Source of the DNA: JANNRW01 sp031401815
GTDB taxonomy: Bacteria; Desulfobacterota; Desulfuromonadia; Geobacterales; DSM-12255
Length of the DNA: 5,970 nt
Direction: 5' to 3'
Assembly (NCBI GenBank): GCA_031401815.1
Contig: JANNRW010000379.1
Location: 1 to 5,970, forward strand
Below the pieces are notes generated by a model. The model did no database searches and was not told the origin of the DNA. It saw only the letters and a program-made list of their open reading frames with translations. Every line of letters starts with the position of its first letter. Position 1 is the stretch's first letter. Positions 3,271 to 5,970 of this stretch are shown piece by piece. Both the position numbers and the translations under genes were made by a program.

Positions 3271-5970
3271 TTACAACTTAGTTGATGGGTCACCTAACAA
3301 AATTATTTTTGGGCCTGGAATACTATAATCCGTATACTCTGATCCCAGTCTTACGAGAGATAACGTCGCGTTTCTCCCCTCATACATTTGCCTCCACCAA
3401 TCAAAGCCAAACTGACTAGATTCTGCATAGTCATCAATGGTACTGTCAAATCCTAAGAACACTTTGTTTTGACTCCCATCAATAACTCCAAAAGCTCTTG
3501 CAAAGGAAGTAGTGCTTGCGCTTGAGCATGAATTCAGAAAAACGATATGTGCATTTGCCTTAATTTCCGAAGAAATTACTACATCATCCGATGTTCCTAT
3601 TACTGCACCTGGTGCCAAAAGACTAATGGTACTATTACCATCACCATGCCCGCTGTAATAAAATATTCTGTTGTTATTATTGTTAAATAAATCAAGAAGC
3701 TCCTTTTTTGAAAAGGTCGCCTTGACTCTTGGGATATACCCCTTACTAAGAACCATACCACCAATCATTTCCATGAATTCCAGATCAGCAATTAACAATT
3801 GCTCGTCTTCTTTTTTTACTAAAGGTTCTTCAGGTTTTCCTGCTGCAAGGGCTGCATATTGACGTGCCAACAACCCCAAAGCTGATCCAGCCGGAGAACT
3901 TGTACTCCCACCCCCCGCCAACCCGCTAGAAAGCATATATGCCCCCTCACCGGTCTCCGTGTTTCTCACCATGTACCCCGTACCAGTCCACTCATTGCGT
4001 GTGATATAGCTTTTTGGAATTGTCACCTCTTTCCCTGCTGCAACCACGTTCTGTATATCCTCTTTTACATATCGAGACTGGTTTAACAGCGGCAGAGTTT
4101 GGCTTATGTTAGTGCTGTTGATCGTGTAAATCGGCATGTTTGCTTCATTTGCCAGTTGCAGCAGCTTGACCGTTGATACGGAATCGATACCGGAGAAGCT
4201 TTCCCAGATGGCATGCTCGAAGTATGAGGTATTGAACCCCTGAGTCCTAGTGAACGCCTTTTCCTGCTCTTTGTCGCCGGTTATGGAAAATGGTGATTGG
4301 ATGTATCTTGGGATGTCGATTAACAGTCCAGAAATATTAGGCGGTGATACTGTAATGCCAAAAAATTCGCGGTACTGTGCCGAGACTGAGACGAAACCGG
4401 CGTTTGCTGCTCGTGTGTTGTAGATGTGCATCACCCCTTCGAGTAGTCTGGAAGCGTTGTTTGTGTGGGTGAAGTATTGCAGCCCGATGTTTTGCAGTAC
4501 CTTGCCGACTTGTTCGTCTCCGCTGTTGATCGAATTGTAGAAGGTGCCGAGTAAATTTTCAGAGTTATCCAATCCGCTCAGTGCTTGCTTGTCTGCTACA
4601 TTCAGGGCGGAAAGCCCGATACTGTAATAGAGCCCGGCTGCCATATCGGTTTCTATGTAGTCGCCAAAGCTGCCGGGTGAGGTGAACTGGAGGCTGAGTT
4701 TGAGCGAATCTCCCATGCCAACTGGTGGCCCTTCCAGAACTACCGTTTCGTCAACTCTTACCTCAGCCTTGACCTTTACCATGTATGCGGGTGTTTTCAG
4801 TAGACCGCCGTAATTGGCCATAGCTGCTCTGTCCGTATCAGTAGCCGGGACATAAGATACGGTAATCTTCTTACCGGTTATTTCACAAATGCTCTTGGTG
4901 ACAGAAGTTGTTTCATCCGCAATCGGCTCACGCAAGCCAATTGAAATCTTGTGCCGCATGGAAGCGTCAATACTCGAAAATTTATTGGCAACAATCACTG
5001 TTTTGTATGGGAGAGTTCCGAGTAATATACCAAACTCATGCTCTTTGATCTTCTTCAGATAGAACATTTCATGCATGCCACCCTGATAGTTAGCGGTGTG
5101 GTAATCCTCCAAAGCGAACAGATAAGTAAGGGACGGCGGCAATTTGCTCTGGGTGCGTAAATAGTCGGCTTCGTTGAACGGCACTATTTTCGATATATCA
5201 ACAGAGGTGTTTAGTTGATGCTCCTTGAAGCTCGGATCTATAGGTGTCCATTCGCTGCCCGGCCCATTCTTCGTGCCAAAGGAGGGGTACATGTTTACAA
5301 ATGCTTCCACCCAGGTGTGTTCCATCAGAACGGTGGTAATCTTGCCGCCGCTCAGACCTGCCTTGGCGGGGATGCCTCCGGAGGCGATGATATTCGCTGC
5401 TACTGTCGGGTCTTTGACTCCGAGCCAAGACATAATTCTCTCAATCGGTAACTCTATGGTTCCATAGACATACCTGGCAGGCACATTGGCCGATCTGAGC
5501 AACGCTATCGTCAGACTGCATAAATCAAAGTCATTGCCGGACTTTTCCAGCAGCGTCTGTTGTGCGCCTTTTAAAGAGCCATAATAGACTTCATATTTGA
5601 AGCTGTTACGGACAAATTCGTATATCCGCACCGGATTGTTCCCCAGCTCCAGCGCCTTGGCTCTTATTTCCGGGGTTAACTGGACTTCTATGGTTTCGGC
5701 GAGATCATCAGGGGGCAGCAGCCCGGCAACAGAGCCGTTGGCCGCCACTGTGACCCGCTTTGCCCGTTTCCAGGCGTGCTTGTCTTTCTTCAGATCCCTG
5801 TCAAACTCCTCCTTCTTGAGCCGTGGCTCCCGCTTCAGCGCCTTTGGCTGCCGGTGAGGGAGATTGTTCGGGTCAAGTTTCTGGTGCCGGGATGGGGCTT
5901 TTACCCGCTCCAGATGTTTACGGGTTTTCTCAACCTCAACCTTAACCTCAGCCTCGTCTTTCGCCTTCTC
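3271..5970 (-). CDS. Transglutaminase-like and caspase/gingipain-like fusion protein, C-terminal part (899 codons plus stop, 5' end cut)
   Basis: The frame is open from the window end to TAA at 3273-3271. Numbering below assumes joining to 1-555 (1,037 residues). Residues about 250-400 are a transglutaminase-like core: Cys289 in NDFDLCSL, His356 in MEHTWVEAF and Asp383 in WTPIDPSF form the expected papain-fold Cys-His-Asp triad. Residues about 400-800 are a long region I cannot assign. A Gly/Ser/Ala linker follows (about 815-850). Residues about 863-1037 look like a clan-CD cysteine peptidase: YYSGHGDG supplies His913, FLNSCSSA supplies Cys953, and the end LLGDPSTKL resembles gingipain-type C25 or CHAT domains. 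Two cysteine-catalytic folds in one exported chain is unusual; relatives I recall often carry RHS-type regions at the C-terminus. The peptidase part is AT-rich (below about 3840), unlike the rest, suggesting acquisition. A GTG at 5748 is not the start, because upstream codons continue the conserved frame. Substrates are unknown, and the transglutaminase fold could act as a protease rather than a crosslinker. Confidence 0.92.
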   Translation of the reverse strand, partial: EKAKDEAEVKVEVEKTRKHLERVKAPSRHQKLDPNNLPHRQPKALKREPRLKKEEFDRDLKKDKHAWKRAKRVTVAANGSVAGLLPPDDLAETIEVQLTPEIRAKALELGNNPVRIYEFVRNSFKYEVYYGSLKGAQQTLLEKSGNDFDLCSLTIALLRSANVPARYVYGTIELPIERIMSWLGVKDPTVAANIIASGGIPAKAGLSGGKITTVLMEHTWVEAFVNMYPSFGTKNGPGSEWTPIDPSFKEHQLNTSVDISKIVPFNEADYLRTQSKLPPSLTYLFALEDYHTANYQGGMHEMFYLKKIKEHEFGILLGTLPYKTVIVANKFSSIDASMRHKISIGLREPIADETTSVTKSICEITGKKITVSYVPATDTDRAAMANYGGLLKTPAYMVKVKAEVRVDETVVLEGPPVGMGDSLKLSLQFTSPGSFGDYIETDMAAGLYYSIGLSALNVADKQALSGLDNSENLLGTFYNSINSGDEQVGKVLQNIGLQYFTHTNNASRLLEGVMHIYNTRAANAGFVSVSAQYREFFGITVSPPNISGLLIDIPRYIQSPFSITGDKEQEKAFTRTQGFNTSYFEHAIWESFSGIDSVSTVKLLQLANEANMPIYTINSTNISQTLPLLNQSRYVKEDIQNVVAAGKEVTIPKSYITRNEWTGTGYMVRNTETGEGAYMLSSGLAGGGSTSSPAGSALGLLARQYAALAAGKPEEPLVKKEDEQLLIADLEFMEMIGGMVLSKGYIPRVKATFSKKELLDLFNNNNNRIFYYSGHGDGNSTISLLAPGAVIGTSDDVVISSEIKANAHIVFLNSCSSASTTSFARAFGVIDGSQNKVFLGFDSTIDDYAESSQFGFDWWRQMYEGRNATLSLVRLGSEYTDYSIPGPKIILLGDPSTKL
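5830..5970. repeat. Terminal direct repeat, right copy (141 bp)
   Basis: Exact copy of 1-141. Coding continues in phase through it: the codon at 5970-5968 matches the codon at 141-139, and the codon ending at position 1 is followed without a break by the codon starting at 5829. This continuity supports joining the ends, or a tandem repetition of the whole 5.8-kb unit. Confidence 0.97.

Noticed and set aside
3670..3684. Run of five Asn codons as a functional microsatellite or phase-variable tract
   Set aside because: Trinucleotide repeats do not shift the frame, and the run is short and mixed AAT/AAC; probably a surface loop in an AT-rich domain.
5746..5748. GTG as start of an 825-residue protein
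   Set aside because: The frame is open upstream to the window end and continues through the repeat to a signal peptide with a strong ribosome site.

Overview
The window (5,970 bases) carries a compact, single-strand (minus) three-gene block and begins and ends with the same 141 bases: positions 1-141 equal 5830-5970 exactly. Read linearly, one large gene is cut by the window edges. Joined through the repeat, the sequence closes into a 5,829-base circle and that gene becomes one uninterrupted frame of 1,037 codons plus stop. The repeat ends exactly at both window edges, which is what a short-read assembler leaves on a closed contig. The circle could be a real episome or, since I see no replication, partition, recombinase or transposase gene, a collapsed tandem array of this module. 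The protein style (exported transglutaminase-like protein with a basic coiled-coil N-terminus, and exported prenyltransferase-type repeat protein with carboxypeptidase-regulatory-like domains) reminds me of Geobacter-like Desulfuromonadota. That is recollection of architecture, not a search result.

Transcription order on the minus strand: gene 1 starts at 555, runs to position 1 (equal to 5830) and continues 5829 to 3271. It encodes a signal peptide, a charged coiled coil, a transglutaminase-like core with a visible Cys-His-Asp triad, a long middle region, a Gly/Ser/Ala linker and a C-terminal clan-CD (caspase/gingipain-like) cysteine peptidase domain with a His-Cys dyad. Nine bases later gene 2 (3261-2326) encodes a 311-residue exported protein with PepSY/YcdB-like modules. 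After 46 bases gene 3 (2279-891) encodes a 462-residue exported protein with alpha-toroid repeats, a poly-proline hinge and two beta-sandwich domains, the second apparently cut short. A good Rho-independent terminator (785-747) follows gene 3. The remaining non-coding DNA (746-556) leads into gene 1 and holds phased inverted CGGAT/ATCCG repeats, a 7-1-7 palindrome and a strong Shine-Dalgarno sequence.

Base composition is split. Gene 1 up to its linker, and gene 3, are GC-rich in the lines I counted (roughly 55-68%). The clan-CD domain of gene 1 plus all of gene 2 (about 2330-3840) are AT-rich (roughly 27-43%). This fits a swapped-in cassette: a C-terminal peptidase effector tip together with the gene directly behind it. 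My main hypothesis is an exported modular effector (gene 1) with a cognate PepSY-like inhibitor or chaperone (gene 2) and a toroid scaffold or adhesin (gene 3), possibly arranged in tandem copies. The domains are read from sequence; the system-level function is inference.
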